DNA of 64,000 bases. Source: Cephalopachus bancanus. Taxonomy: Eukaryota > Chordata > Mammalia > Primates > Tarsiidae. The translations under genes were made by a program, and so were the position numbers. Shown one piece after another: positions 33,893 to 46,262 of this stretch; position 1 is the stretch's first letter; each line of letters opens with the position of its first letter. The notes under the pieces were generated by a model, which worked only from the letters and a program-made list of their open reading frames with translations, ran no database searches and was not told where the DNA came from. Location of the stretch: NCBI GenBank assembly GCA_027257055.1, contig JAPVLO010000381.1, positions 1,448,181 through 1,512,180 of the forward strand, given 5' to 3'.

Positions 33893-34552
33893 TTTACTAA
33901 ATTGTCAAATGTATTGGCGTAAATAGTTCATAATACTCTCTTATTATCCATTTAATATATTTTAGATCTGTAATGACTTACCCTCTCTCATTTGATATTT
34001 CCAATTTATGTATTAAGTATTTTTTGTTCTAGCTAGAGATTTACCAGTCTTACTGATGTTAAAAATAACTAGCTTCTGGCTTCTTTTCTGTTTACATTTC
34101 ATTGGTTTCTGTGCTTTTTTTTTTTTTTTTAAAGCCATTTCCTCTTTTCTGCCTATTTTGGATTTAATATATTCTCTTTTCTTCTTTTTTATTTTTTTAA
34201 GATAGAAGTTTAAGTTACTGAAATGCTTCTTTTACAAAGCATTTAATGCTATAAATTTCACTTCTAAGCTGTTTTAGACACATTCCACAAATTTAGACAT
34301 GTCACATTTTAATTTTCATTCAGTTCAAAATATTTTCTAATTTTGGCTGTGATTTCTCATTTAATCCCTGAGTTATTTAGAAATGTGTTTAGTTTCCAAA
34401 TATTCACAGATGTTCTGGAAATCTTTTTTAAAAATGGATTTCTTAATCAATTTCGTTGTGGGCAGAAAACATACTTTGTATATATACATAGATATATGAT
34501 ATATAAAAAGCCTATATATATATACATTCATACACATAAATGCATACACACT
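33893..34552 (-). mobile_element. Antisense L1 fragment
   Basis: T-rich antisense ORF2 (AACTAGCTTCTGGCTTC and TTCATTGGTTTCTGTGC near 34070-34120), with an AT-rich TATATA stretch at 34480-34525. Confidence 0.65.
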
Positions 34553-34848
34553 TTTTTGTTGAGACAGGGTCTCCCTCTGTCACCCAGGTTAGAGTATAGT
34601 GGCAGCATCACAGTTCACTGCCAGTTCAAACTCTTGGGCTCAAGCGATCCTTCCACCTCAGCCTCTCTAGTGGCTGGCACTACAGGTGTGCATTGCCATG
34701 CCTGGCTAATTTTAAACAATTGTTTTTGGTATTGATGGGGTCTTGCTGTGTTGCCAGCTGGGCTTGAACTCCTGTCTTCAAGCAGTCCTCTTTCATCAGC
34801 CTCCCAAAGTGCTGAGATTACAGGCATGAGCCACTGCACCTGGACTCT
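34553..34848 (-). mobile_element. Old Alu (AluJ-like)
   Basis: Antisense; GAGACAGGGTCTCCCTCTGT start, diverged. Confidence 0.92.
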
Positions 34849-34977
34849 TGATACATTTAAATGTCCAATCTACGGTCCTTCTAAATGTGCCTTGTATGCA
34901 CCTGAAAATATGTTTGTTGTCTTGCATGTTGTTATAAATGTCAGTTGGGTCTAGCTCACCTTTCCTCTCCTTTCTCT

Positions 34978-35238
34978 TTTCTGAGCTGGGGTCTCACTCG
35001 CTGTCACCTGGCTAGAGTGCAGTGGCATGGCACAGCTCACCGCAGGTTCAACCTCCTGGGCTCAGGTGATCGTTCTGCTCAGCCTCCCGAGTAGCCAGGA
35101 CTACAGGCACGTGCCACAACGCCTGGCTACTTTGACTTGTTGCAGAGACAAGGTCTCGCTGTGTTACCCAGGCTGGTCTCAAAGTCCCAGCCTCCCAAAA
35201 GTGCTGGGATTACAGGTGAGAGCCACTGTGGCTGGCCT
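34978..35238 (-). mobile_element. Old Alu
   Basis: Antisense; a short antisense L1 piece (34849-34977) separates it from the previous Alu. Confidence 0.9.
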
Positions 35239-35390
35239 TGCTGTTTTCTTCTGAGTAGTTGATCTGCCGTTTGTTATACGTGCATTTTTCGTCTGTGTAA
35301 TTTCTTAGTCCATGCATGTGCATTACAAAACCCCACATGGCTTTCTTCCTCATGCTGTTTCCTCTGCCTTTAAAATGGTACAAATCTCAG

Positions 35391-35672
35391 GCCATGTGTG
35401 GTGGCTCAAGCCTGTAATCCCAGCACTTTGGGAGGCCAAGGCAAGAGGACTGCCTGAGACCAGCGGTTTGACACCAGCCTGGGCAACTTGGCAAGACCTC
35501 GTCTCTACAATAAATAAAAAATTAGCCAGGTGTGGTGGCACACACCGGTAGTTCTGGCTACTTGGAAGGCTGAAGTGGAAGGATCGCCTGAGCCCAACAG
35601 GTCAAGGCTGTGGTGACTGTGAGCATGCCACTGCACTCCAGCCTGGGTGACAAGAGATACCAACTCAACCAA
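35391..35672 (+). mobile_element. Alu
   Basis: Sense dimeric Alu. Confidence 0.93.
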
Positions 35673-35689
35673 AAAAATGTGCAGTCTCC

Positions 35690-35826
35690 TCTCGATACTG
35701 TAGGGGATTGGTTCCAGGACCCTGTGGATACCAAAATCCAAGGACGCCCAAGTCCCTGGTATACAATGGCATAGCGTTTCCATATAACCTTCGCCCTTCC
35801 TCTTGCATACTTTAAATCATCTTTAC
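35690..35826. repeat. Tigger-type DNA transposon fragment
   Basis: GGGGATTGGTTCCAGGACCC, GATACCAAAATCCAAGGA and CATACTTTAAATCATCTTTA are typical of Tigger2/MER2-like elements. Confidence 0.6.
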
Positions 35827-36064
35827 AGCCGGGCTCGGGGGCTCAGCCTGTCATCCCAGCACTTTGGGAGGCCGAGGTGAGTGGACTGCCTGAGCCCGCA
35901 GGTTTAAGACCGCCCGGGCAACTTGGCGAGACCTCATCGCTACAATAAATCAAAAATTAGCCAGGCGTGGTAGCATGCACCTGTAGTTCCGACTACCTGG
36001 AAGGCTGAGGCAGAAGGATCGCCGGAGCCCAGCGGGTCGAGGCTGTGGTGGCCGGGAGCGGCCA
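35827..36064 (+). mobile_element. Alu lacking its 3' end, fused to the CpG island
   Basis: Sense young-type Alu that stops at GGCCGGGAGCGGCCA. The usual CTGCACTCCAG and A-tail are missing and GC-rich sequence begins at once, marking a deletion or rearrangement junction. Confidence 0.92.
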
Positions 36065-36640
36065 ACTTACATGTATGTTTTGTCCGCGTCCATCCTTGCT
36101 CTTGGACAGTCGTGCGCCGTGCTTCGAAGCAGAATCCGTGTGCCCCTTCCAGAGAGGCGACGAAGTGGCTGCCGTCCCGGGCGCGGCACGCTGGGGCCCG
36201 CCTCGGGCTGCGTTCCGACCTCCAGGGGCCGAGGCCACGCGGCGCTGGTGCCCGAGGCGCGGGGCCTCGGAGGCGGGTCGGGCCCGACTGGCCGCCCGCT
36301 CTGTCCTCGCCGCCCGCAGCGGCCGGGTCTGGAGCCGCGTTGGGGCTCAGCTCTTGCGACCGCGGAGACGCAGCCCGGGAGTCCGCGCGGCCCGCCGGCC
36401 CCGTCTCGCCTGCGGCCCTCCGCCGCCGCAGGGAGGGGCGAGGCGCCGGACGCCCCGGGGGGAAGCGGCCTTTCCCTCCGGCCTCCCACCCGCCTCTCCC
36501 GGCCGGACTTCCGCGGAGCGCTGGCCTCGCGCGTGCTCGTCTCTCTACCCCGTGCGTGCTTTTTCGGGGCGGATCAAGCACACGCTGGGTCGGACACGCT
36601 CTGCGAAGACCCAGCCACAGTGACGTCCTAAGGGTTAGAA
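36065..36640. promoter_or_regulatory. CpG island
   Basis: About 570 bp of very high GC with dense CpG, 1.2 kb downstream of the NEK1 poly(A) site, between an Alu and AT-rich DNA. Signals on the minus strand fit a promoter firing leftwards: TGACGTC-type CRE near 36620, and a GTAAGT donor (plus strand ACTTAC at 36065-36070). Long ORFs in several frames are expected from base composition and none matches a known protein. Confidence 0.5.
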
Positions 36641-36814
36641 TATATGTGAACTTACGAGAGCCTGGCCATTTGAAAACTGCTTTCAGCCGCAAGGTCAGCT
36701 GGAGTAGGGTGCTATTCCCAGAAACAGGAAGCAGCTGTGGAGTCATCAGTGCGTTAGTGTCAAGTGCGCCTTTTCTTACTGACTTCATTGTTTTGGGTAA
36801 TGCATATACATTTT

Positions 36815-37100
36815 ATTCAGGGTCTCACTCTGTTGCCAGGGCGGGAGTGCAGTGACACCATCACAGCTCACTGTAGCCTCCAACTCCTGGGCTCCAGTGA
36901 TCTCTGGCCTCAGCCTCCTGAGTAGCTGGGACTACAGGCGTGCACCGCCACGCCCAGCTAATTTTTTTTTTTTACTTTTTGTCGAGATAAAGTCTCACTA
37001 TGTTGCCCAGGCTGGTCTTGAACGCCTGGGCTCAAGCGATCCTCCTGCCTTGGCCTTCCAAGTTCTGGGATTACAGGTGTGAGCCACCGTGCCCCAGCCT
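36815..37100 (-). mobile_element. Old Alu (AluJ-like)
   Basis: Antisense dimeric Alu with a T-run linker. Confidence 0.93.
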
Positions 37101-37859
37101 GGAGGAGATGCATTTTGAAAGAATGTACAACTCATAACAGTGTAAGGCCCTGGAACTGATCTGATGACCCTGACCCTTCATGCAAGTGATGCAATTTCAT
37201 GTTATAACTCAATGTCCTTGCCTGTTAAGTGAAGGTAAGACTAAGTTATTCGATAGCCCCTTCTAGTTCTAGCAGTCTGGGTTCTACAGGTGCTTCCACA
37301 TGTCACCTCTAACACCTGGCACAGACCTTTGAACAGGAATGGCCTCGCCCCGCCGGCACAGACAGCCTGTCATGGTCCCCCCTCAGTGCCACTCCCTACC
37401 GACTGGAGATGGCTCAGATCCGAGGGGCCATCCTTATTCCTGCACACAGGACACCTTTTGAAACACGGCTGAGGCAACTTCTATCGTGTCACACTCTTGT
37501 TTTTCTAATAGTTGTTTAACAGTTGAAGAATTAACAGACAATCCCCCCTAAATCATTACCACCTTTCAGGATCGTACAGAATTAAAATGCAGAATTCAAA
37601 CCTTCTTCCATTAAGGGGAAAAGAAAAGAAAAGAAAAGAAAACCATCATGTACAAAGCCAGCAAAGGCATTCTCAGCTCTATGTAAAAGCATTCTATTGA
37701 GAAAAGTGCTGACAAATAAAAGACAATCAGGGGCATACTTCAGGTAGAAAATAAAAATTTAATAGCAATATCACAAAATAAACCAACACCTAAAAGTCAG
37801 ATATTTAGTTCTCGATGTTAGAAATAACATACATAATAAATTCAACATAGTACTTGGTA
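37101..37859. other. Intergenic sequence downstream of NEK1
   Basis: No repeat recognised apart from an (AAAAG)n tract at about 37618-37642. No gene seen. Confidence 0.5.
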
Positions 37860-38960
37860 ATGCCACAAGATAAGATTTTATTTTTCAAATGACATATTAT
37901 GCCAGTCGGGCTGCCTTGTACTCAGAGGTTCAAACATATTGCTTCTATTACTAAAAACATCTGGACTGTTGACATCTCTGATAAAACCACAATACTTGGC
38001 ATATTGCATATTGCAACTGAGCCGTGTAACCGGTATCTTAGTGGCCTGACGACATCCTCTCACGATGGGAAAAAGAACAAGAGGCAAACATTGCCCTTTC
38101 AGAATACCCGTTACCAAAACTGTTACGGAATCAAAATAAAAATGAGTCCTTTCTCCTTTTTAACCTTATATTATTATCCTTGGAGCACATGTGTGAGGGG
38201 AGGTTAAAAACCAACAGGGCAATTTCATGCTGTATGCAAGGTCAATGGTGAGAACCACAGACGAATTTTCAGAGATGATATTCCTGGTTCTGGTCCTTAA
38301 AGAGAAATAGAGGCAGTAGACCAACTTTTTTGAAACAGAATTTTGCTATTCTTTCACAATCAAATATTTCAATGATTTCTAAGACTGTTTCTACAGTCTG
38401 TTTCCACTGACCTAATTCAAGAGACACACTGGCTGAAAGAGGTCTTGAGAATATAAACCTTAAGGCTAAAAATTTCATCTTCAAAATGTAAAGATTTAAG
38501 TAGACCCTTGGCAAGGTGATTTACTGCAAAATTGCTGGCCAGGATGAAAATGAGTACTAGGCAGAAAAAAAGGTCATGCTTAAAGACGTAAATGGAAAAC
38601 CACAGGCAAGTTTTCCACGACACAGGTAATTCCTTAGACCTAAAGACATTTGCTAAAAGTCAGAGTTACCTTATTGCATAGTGAATCTTCAAAGCCATTA
38701 AGCTCAGTTCTGGGTCATTTCTTATGCTTTGGTTGGATGGTTTAATGGAGTATATATTCTACAGGACTTAACTACAGACCTCAAGGAACAAAATATATAA
38801 AATACTAGAATCTTCATTGAAAAATTGCATTTTCCTCTGTCTTTTTCATGCAATAGCATACCCATCTTAAATCTGGGATTTTTATAAGTAATTTCTGTAT
38901 ATCCCACTGAAGCTTGTTATTCCAATGAGCCAAATTCAAGAGCTTTCATTTAGTTGAGTA
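37860..38960 (-). other. NEK1: NEK1 3' untranslated region
   Basis: About 1.1 kb of AT-rich sequence free of Alu and L1 lies between the stop codon and the first good poly(A) signal on the minus strand. The lack of repeats in an otherwise repeat-packed window fits a conserved UTR. The end is inferred from the signal only. Confidence 0.7.
37877..37882 (-). terminator. Poly(A) signal AATAAA for NEK1
   Basis: The plus strand reads TTTATT, giving AATAAA on the minus strand about 1.1 kb after the stop. Cleavage would fall near 37850-37867. Confidence 0.6.
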
Positions 38961-38992
38961 TTAAAGAATGTTCTGAGAATTATCATCATTGT
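38961..38992 (-). CDS. NEK1: NEK1 terminal coding segment with shifted stop
   Basis: The acceptor is TTCTGCAG. Joined to the trailing G of the previous exon it reads DNDDNSQNIL and then TAA at 38961-38963. Human and mouse NEK1 end at DNDE, so a single-base deletion in the last glutamate codon appears to have removed the ancestral stop and added seven new residues (DNSQNIL) in place of the final E. The acceptor and the first three residues (DND) identify it. A sequencing or assembly error is the main alternative for the shift. Confidence 0.85.
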
Positions 38993-39290
38993 CTGCAGAA
39001 AAAAGAAAAAAAGCAATTCACTTCAAATCAAACTGTATCTACTTAGTAAAAAAAATACTCATTTTTCACATTAAAGGAGACGAGCTTTAATATTGTTTTA
39101 ATTATTTTTTCCTCCCCTCCTCTCCCTCCCAATATTGTTTTAAATGTATTTTTATTATAATAGCACATACTCATTGTTAAAAGTCAGAAAGTACAACACA
39201 GAATAAAGTAGGAAGCAAAAATCATCTACAAGCAAAAGATAACTTTAATTTTATATATATTCTCTCCTATGCATACGATGTCTGATGGTA

Positions 39291-39821
39291 GGTTCTCAAA
39301 CCATCCCAGGAAAAGCAGTATATACCTCATCATTGAGTTTCACTATGGTCACCTTCAAAGTGACCGTAGGAAGTTATGCACCAATGCCAGTGCCTCGTCT
39401 ACCCATCAAAGCAATTCTGGAACTCTTTTTTTGGAATAGCCATCAGAGCTGTTGTTATTTGTTGAGGTCTGACAGTGAAGTTCGCGAACTTGCCACCTTG
39501 CGCTTATGTTGGCAGCATTGTACAAGTAACTGTATTGGAACACCCTCCTGCTCACCCTATCTGGCCCCAAATGACTTTTTTCTTCACCCGAAGATAAAGG
39601 AAATATTGAAAGGAAGATATTTGATGACATTCAGGACGCCAAGGGCAGTACGATGACAGCTCTGATGGCCATTCCGGATAAAGAGTTCCAAAATTGCTGT
39701 GATGAGTGGACTAGGCATTGGCATTGGTACAGAGATTCCCAAGAGGAGTACTTTGAAGGTGACCACAGTGATACTCAGCAGTGGGGTATGGAGCATTTTT
39801 TCTAGGATGAGTTTGTGAAGT
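39291..39821. mobile_element. Palindromic mariner-like element, copy 2
   Basis: Same structure as copy 1 in the opposite orientation. The right end reads MTALMAIPDKEFQNC and YFEGDHSD, the middle reads SPYLAPNDFFLHPKIKEILK, and the left end is the inverted complement of the right end. It starts after a TA and ends before a TA (39289-39290, 39822-39823). Lies in the last NEK1 intron and contains the same palindrome AGTTCGCGAACTT. Confidence 0.8.
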
Positions 39822-39823
39822 TA

Positions 39824-40842
39824 GTTGTTGGACCTCGCACACAAATTATACCAGCTGAGCTGTCTTTTTGAGACTCAGATAATTTCCACTGTAAACAGAA
39901 ATGTGTTTTTGATCATCTTCTTTTGAACCTGCACCTTAACAAGTTGATCCCACCTGGGGTGAGCTGGCAAAAGGCTGCCCTCCCTTCCCCCACACAGAGA
40001 ACAAAAGTGCGTCCGCACCAGATGCAGATGACATGGCTTTATCGCCACTCGTGGATGCAGCTAAGAGACAGCCGTCTGTCGTGCAGCTACATACAGGGCT
40101 AATTCCTGGCACTTAGAAAGACTCCCAAACTATTAGTCTAAGTCCAGCCGCTGTCTAACATTTAACTCTCTTTTGACTAGCAATACAAGACAGCAAGCTA
40201 ACTTATTCAGATAATGCAGCATTCATTTCATAGCCAGTTTCTTTGGTGGCATATGAGTCATTTATAATATGTTATAGGCTGAAATAAGATTTTTTAAAAA
40301 AGACTTCCAGGGTAGGCATTTGACTAATTGTGTTACATCTTTTTCTGGCCTAAAGGAATAACTGCCAGGCTCCAGGATACAGAATTCTGGGGTCCTCATC
40401 TTCTGGAGGGGGGCGTTATTCCAGCCTGGCACTCGGCCCATGTAGGGTAATGGCCTATGTAGGCATGAGGTCTTTTGATGCCACTCAGAGTCAAGAGAGG
40501 GCGTCACTTCTACCTCATGAACCAGCTGGTTTGTCACCATTCTCCACTTACAGGTAAAGCAGAATAAAGGCGCTCAAGATACTTGTCAAAAAGACTGAAC
40601 GCTAAGCACACTGTTGCTGGTTACTTACAAAAGGCTCCGTGGAAACAACGCGGATGGAGAACTGCCTGAAGGGTGGGCAATCTGAACAGAAACAGAACTG
40701 GCCTGGTGTGTTCCACAGAGTTCCTTAAATGGAATCATCCCCTGGCCTTGTGCCATGAACTTATACCAGGACATATTACAAGAAACAGACCCATGAAAAT
40801 TACTGAGGATATTTTTCAATCCATCACAGCATTGTTTTATTT
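39824..40842. other. NEK1 last intron, unannotated
   Basis: Includes GAGACTCAGATAATTTCCAC, which may belong to an old DNA transposon. Nothing else recognised; 38993-39290 also unassigned. Confidence 0.4.
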
Positions 40843-41153
40843 TATTTATTTTTTATTTCTGAATAGGAATCTCACTCTGTTGCCCAGGCTGGAGTGCAGT
40901 GGCACGCTCACAGCCAACGCAGCCTCAACCTGCTGGGCTCAGGTGATCCTTCCGCCTCAGCCTTCCTCCAAGCAGCTGGAACCACAGGCGAGTGCCACCA
41001 CACCTGGCTATTTTTTGTTGTTGTTGTTGATTTATTGTAGAGATGAGGTCTTGCCAAGTTGCCCAGGCTGGTCTCGAACCCCTGGGCTCGAGCAATCCTT
41101 TCACCTCTGCCTCCCAAAATGCTGGGATTAAGGCGTAAGCCACTGCACCCGGC
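40843..41153 (-). mobile_element. Alu
   Basis: Antisense; the linker holds a (TTG)n stretch at 41017-41029. Confidence 0.94.
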
Positions 41154-42261
41154 GGTAGTACTGTTTTATTTATGAGGTCCAAGCTCTCAACAAAAGCAGA
41201 AATCCACAACTTCCAGAGAAGGTTTACATTCTGTATTTTCATTTTGATAAAATAATATTTTAATACTTAGAAAAATGAAATATCTATTTTACAGTAACAT
41301 TTTCTAAGACGAGTTTTTTTTCATGAGCATAGTGTCTCTCCACTTATTTACATATACTATCATTTCTTTCATCAACAATATTTAGTTTTCAGCATACAAA
41401 TACTGTTGAAGTTTTACATCTTAAGTTAGATTTATCCCCATGTATTTCATTTTTTCAAGCAATTAAAAATTTTTGTATCCATGTGTTCATTGCTAGTATA
41501 TAGCAATATAACTGATCCATGTATGTAAATCATGTATCATCTTGCTAAATGCACTTATTAGATACAAAATTTTTTTTTTGGAGACTCTAAATTTCCTACA
41601 TAAACAATCAGGAGACCTGCAAATAAGAACAAAGACTTAGAGTTTTTTACTGGGGTCTACGGACCCTTGGATTCCTGTGCCTGAAGTAAAACTGTTCCCC
41701 TTGAAAGATCCACATGTTTCTCAAGTCCAAGGGGCACTGTATGACCATGCCACCTCTTCCTAAAGATCACGGGAAGCTTTTTCCTTTGATTCCAGGACCA
41801 AACACAGCTTTCCTCTGAGCAACCAACAGGTTTTGTCGCGTAACTACTGGGACTCGTGAAATGAGTTAGGCTTTCTGCCTTGCTAGAAAGACACCATCAA
41901 ATTTGTTTCCTGTTTCCAGAAAATACAGAGACCTTTTGAATGTACACTGTGTATTCTGACTTCATTCCTGGCTTTATGCTCATTTGCCCAATACAATGAC
42001 TTGCTCAAACATTTTAAAACATGCAATCTTAAACTTTTTGGTATGAATATACAAAAAAATTTTGCATGGAATATACATAAATGTTATAAAAATTTATATT
42101 GCTAAAATTAAATACCAACATTTAAAACCCTAAATTTTAGTCTGAGAATTTATATTAAAGTAACAGGATTAATTTTGGGGCAAATATTCCAGAAATATTA
42201 GCCCGGCTAATACAAGTATCTTAACAGAGTTAATTCTACAGCCGCTGAAGAGTAGCACAGA
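41154..42261. other. NEK1 last intron, repeat-free
   Basis: AT-rich, no repeat or ORF of note recognised. Confidence 0.5.
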
Positions 42262-42549
42262 GCCGGGCTCGGTGGCTCAGCCTGTCATCCCGCGCCTTTG
42301 GGAGGCTGAGGTGAGTGGATTGCCTGAGCCCGCGGGTTCGAGACCCGCCTGGGCAGCGAGACCTCATCTCTACAATAAATCAAAAAATCAGCCGGGCGTG
42401 ATAGCACATGCCTGTAATTCCGGCTACGCGGAAGGCTGAGGCGGAAGGATCGCCGGAGCCCAGCGGGTTGAGGCTGCGGTGGCCGGGAGCGGCCGCTGCA
42501 CTCCAGTCTGGGCGCCGGAGTGAAACCCCAACTCAAAAAAAAAAAAAAG
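42262..42549 (+). mobile_element. Young-type Alu, 120 bp from a NEK1 exon
   Basis: Sense on plus, antisense to NEK1. Target duplication AAGAGTAGCACAG / AAGCGTAGCACAG. Antisense Alus next to exons can supply cryptic splice sites; no exonisation is evident. Confidence 0.96.
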
Positions 42550-42619
42550 CGTAGCACAGCCCAGGGCAGAAGCGCCAACTTGGGTGTGAGGAAAGCTCAA
42601 GCACGTGCATCTGTCGTCA

Positions 42620-42802
<183 letters not shown>

Positions 42803-42865
42803 CTATATCGAATTTCCAAAATAAATTAATATCTGACCAATTTTTTCTAATTACAGACTGCACTT

Positions 42866-43165
42866 TTTTTTTTTTTAGTTGGAGGCTTACTCTGTCCCCG
42901 AGGTCGGAGGGCAGGGGCCCGCTCACGGTCACCACAGCGTCAACCTGCTGGGCTCAGAGAATCCTTCTGCCTCAGCCTTCCAAGTAGCTAGAACTACAGG
43001 CGTTCACTACCATGCCCGGCTTATTTTTTGATTTTTTGATTTATTGTAGAGACGAGGTCTCACCAAGTTGCCCAAGTTGGTCTCAAACCCCTGAGCTCAG
43101 GCAATCCTCCCACCTCGGTCTCCCAAAGTGCTGAGATTTCATGCTTGAGTCATAGCGCCTGGCCT
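42866..43165 (-). mobile_element. Alu filling the 448-bp NEK1 intron
   Basis: Same sense as NEK1. It is opposite in orientation to the Alu at 42262, so the exon at 42670-42802 sits between inverted Alus. Confidence 0.94.
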
Positions 43166-43238
43166 TACACTTATCTTTTTATTAACATTCTCAGGTATTC
43201 AAAGTACATTTTAAAAGTAATGTTTTAATTGACATTTA

Positions 43239-44183
<945 letters not shown>

Positions 44184-44760
44184 GTGGGAAACTCAAGGGA
44201 AGGAAAAGGAAGGCTGCCCGTCGGCGGGAGAAGAGAGACCGGAGAAGGCGGAGAGCCGGCGCCAGGCCTCCGCCCCGCCCGCCGGGAGGACGACGGCTCC
44301 CGCCCGGGGCCGGAAGACGCGGCGCTCGACGCGCGCGCGCACGCCGCGAAGCCCCAGGCCCGCCGCCGGCGCCGAGCGAGGACGACGGCTCCCGCCCGGG
44401 GCCGGAAGACGCGGCGCTCGACGCGCGCGCGCACGCCGCGAAGCCCCAGGCCCGCCGGCCGGCGCCGAGCGAGGACGACGGCTCACGCCCGGGGCCGGAA
44501 GACGCGGCGCTCGACGCGCGCGCGCACGCCGCGAAGCCCCAGGCCCGCCGCCGGCGCCGAGCGCCCCTCCGCGTCCGGGGCGCGCTCGCGGCGGGGCTGC
44601 CGTCCTCCTCGCCGGCGCCGCGCCCGACCAGCCCGCGCCGCGGCCCCTCGGGGCCGCCTCCGCGCCGTCCTCCGCCCCGGCTGCGCCTCAGCGGCGGCCC
44701 GTCGAGGCCTGGAGCCCTGGCGAGCCCGGGCCTGGCTCCGCCCACACGGGAATTAGAGCG
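44184..44760. promoter_or_regulatory. Intronic CpG island with tandem array
   Basis: Extremely GC- and CpG-rich. Includes a GGCTCCGCCC (GC box complement) at about 44735 near its right end. Nothing recognised as coding; the long frames in all readings follow from composition. Confidence 0.55.
44286..44563. repeat. Three tandem copies of a 92/93-bp CpG-rich unit
   Basis: Units start at 44286, 44378 and 44471 with GAGGACGACGGCTC and contain CGACGCGCGCGCGCACGCCG. They are nearly identical (a CCGG insertion gives the extra base; one C/A change). Confidence 0.95.
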
Positions 44761-44875
44761 GGAAGGCAGTTACGCCGAGCTTTCCTGAAACGTGACCTCA
44801 CTCTGAAACGGGCCTGCGTCTCGACACACAGGGCGTGCCTTCTGCTTAAAAGACTAACGAAGACAGGCAGGCAGG

Positions 44876-45237
44876 ACTGGATTAAAAACACGGGGTACAC
44901 ATACGTGATGGACTCTTCCGTAGCCACCAGGAGGAACCAAATCATGAACGCCCGGCCACCTGGACGGACTTACAGACCGTACGAGTGATCTTTCGCAGAA
45001 ACAAGGAAACAGTTGTCGCACATCCTCGCTCCTAACCCTGAATAACTGTGGTGCTACTGTCAGAAAACAGCTGGTAGTGGCGGAAACTGCGGGGAGGGAG
45101 ACGGGGAAGCGGGGCTGGCAGTCGTGGGAGATCCGCCCGGGGAAGGGGGCGCTCCTCCTCCACAAGGGAGCCGGCACGACGAGCGTTTGTCCACCTGACC
45201 CTGAATTGCGCCCCACACCTCTACAGTTAAAAAAAAT
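44876..45237 (+). mobile_element. L1 3' end, GC-shifted copy
   Basis: Matches the last about 360 bp of L1-B/L1-C but with many A/T to G/C changes (CGCCCGGCCACCTGGACGG). Ends CTACAGTTAAAAAAAATTAG. Confidence 0.88.
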
Positions 45238-45440
45238 TAGTGAGAAAAAGAAATATAACATCTAAATAAGAATACGAACTTCAGAATTTGACACTAATTC
45301 ACATATCTCTTAAGTAATTGTTATCTTTATTAACATATGCGTGTATATATAGACACATACCTTAATTATATTTAGTCTTAATACACATAGTAACGCCAAC
45401 ATGAGGGAAGTATTTTATAGAGCACTTTTAAAAAATCAAG

Positions 45441-45740
45441 CAGAACTTGGTGGACTTCGAGTCTGTCATGCTCAGGGATCTATCACAGAAACAAAGAGCG
45501 GAGCACCATGTGATCTACTCACAAGCGAACCCTGAACAGTCACCGTAATACTGCAAGAAAGAGATTGGCAGTCGCGGGAAACTGCGGGGGGGCACTTCAC
45601 TTCATGCGTAAGGGTGCCTGATCTCGAGCCAGACGAAGTGGGGACCACAGCGAGGCCCAAACGTTACCTGTGCAGCGACCATACGTATACCTAACCCTGA
45701 ACTGTACCCCAGATCTTTAAAACAAAAATTGAAAAGAAAA
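45441..45740 (+). mobile_element. L1 3' end
   Basis: Second short 3' L1 copy, ending CCCCAGATCTTTAAAACAAA. Confidence 0.9.
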
Positions 45741-45967
45741 TAGATAAATATGCGTACTAATAGAAGACAGACCAAAATCTGAAAGAATCCCGAGTTGATT
45801 TTCACAAAGACACTGGTGATGAATACCACTGATAACCACCGTACAAAACACATATTCCACAATGCATCAGCCAAGAGGCAACTTGCTTAAAATGGTGCTG
45901 ATTTGCCAAAGAGAATCACATAACTATCAATATCACTCATTGCTCAAATTTTTGAAACAGCGTTTTG

Positions 45968-46262
45968 TTGTTTTTTTTTTGAGTTAGAGTCTCACTCTGT
46001 CGCCCAGATTGGAGTGCAGTGGCCGCTCCCGGCCACCGCAGCCTTGACCTGCTGGGCTCTGGCGATCCTTCCGCCTCAGCCTTCCAAGTAGCTGGAACTG
46101 GAACTACAGGCGCGCGCTACCGCACCCGCTAATTTTTTGATTTATTGTAGAGATGAGGTCTTGCCAAGTTGCCCAGGCGGGTCTTGAACCCACGGGCTCA
46201 GGCAATCCACTCACCTCAGCCTCCCAAGGGGCGGGATTACAGGCTGAGTCACCGAGCCCAGC
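45968..46262 (-). mobile_element. Young-type Alu with perfect target duplication
   Basis: Antisense; GAAACAGCGTTTTGT on both sides. Confidence 0.97.

Noticed and set aside
36065..36640. First exon of SH3RF1 (the next gene after NEK1 in human, as I recall)
   Set aside because: The human gap between NEK1 and SH3RF1 is far larger, and no SH3RF1 residues are recognisable.
36112..36855. Long plus-strand frame (247 codons) across the CpG island, and a 282-codon minus-strand frame
   Set aside because: Both frames exist because stop codons are rare in very GC-rich DNA. Arg/Ala/Pro/Gly-rich composition, no domain, and the frames run into Alu sequence.
44184..44760. Ribosomal DNA fragment
   Set aside because: GC-rich, but I could not match it to any conserved 18S or 28S segment.
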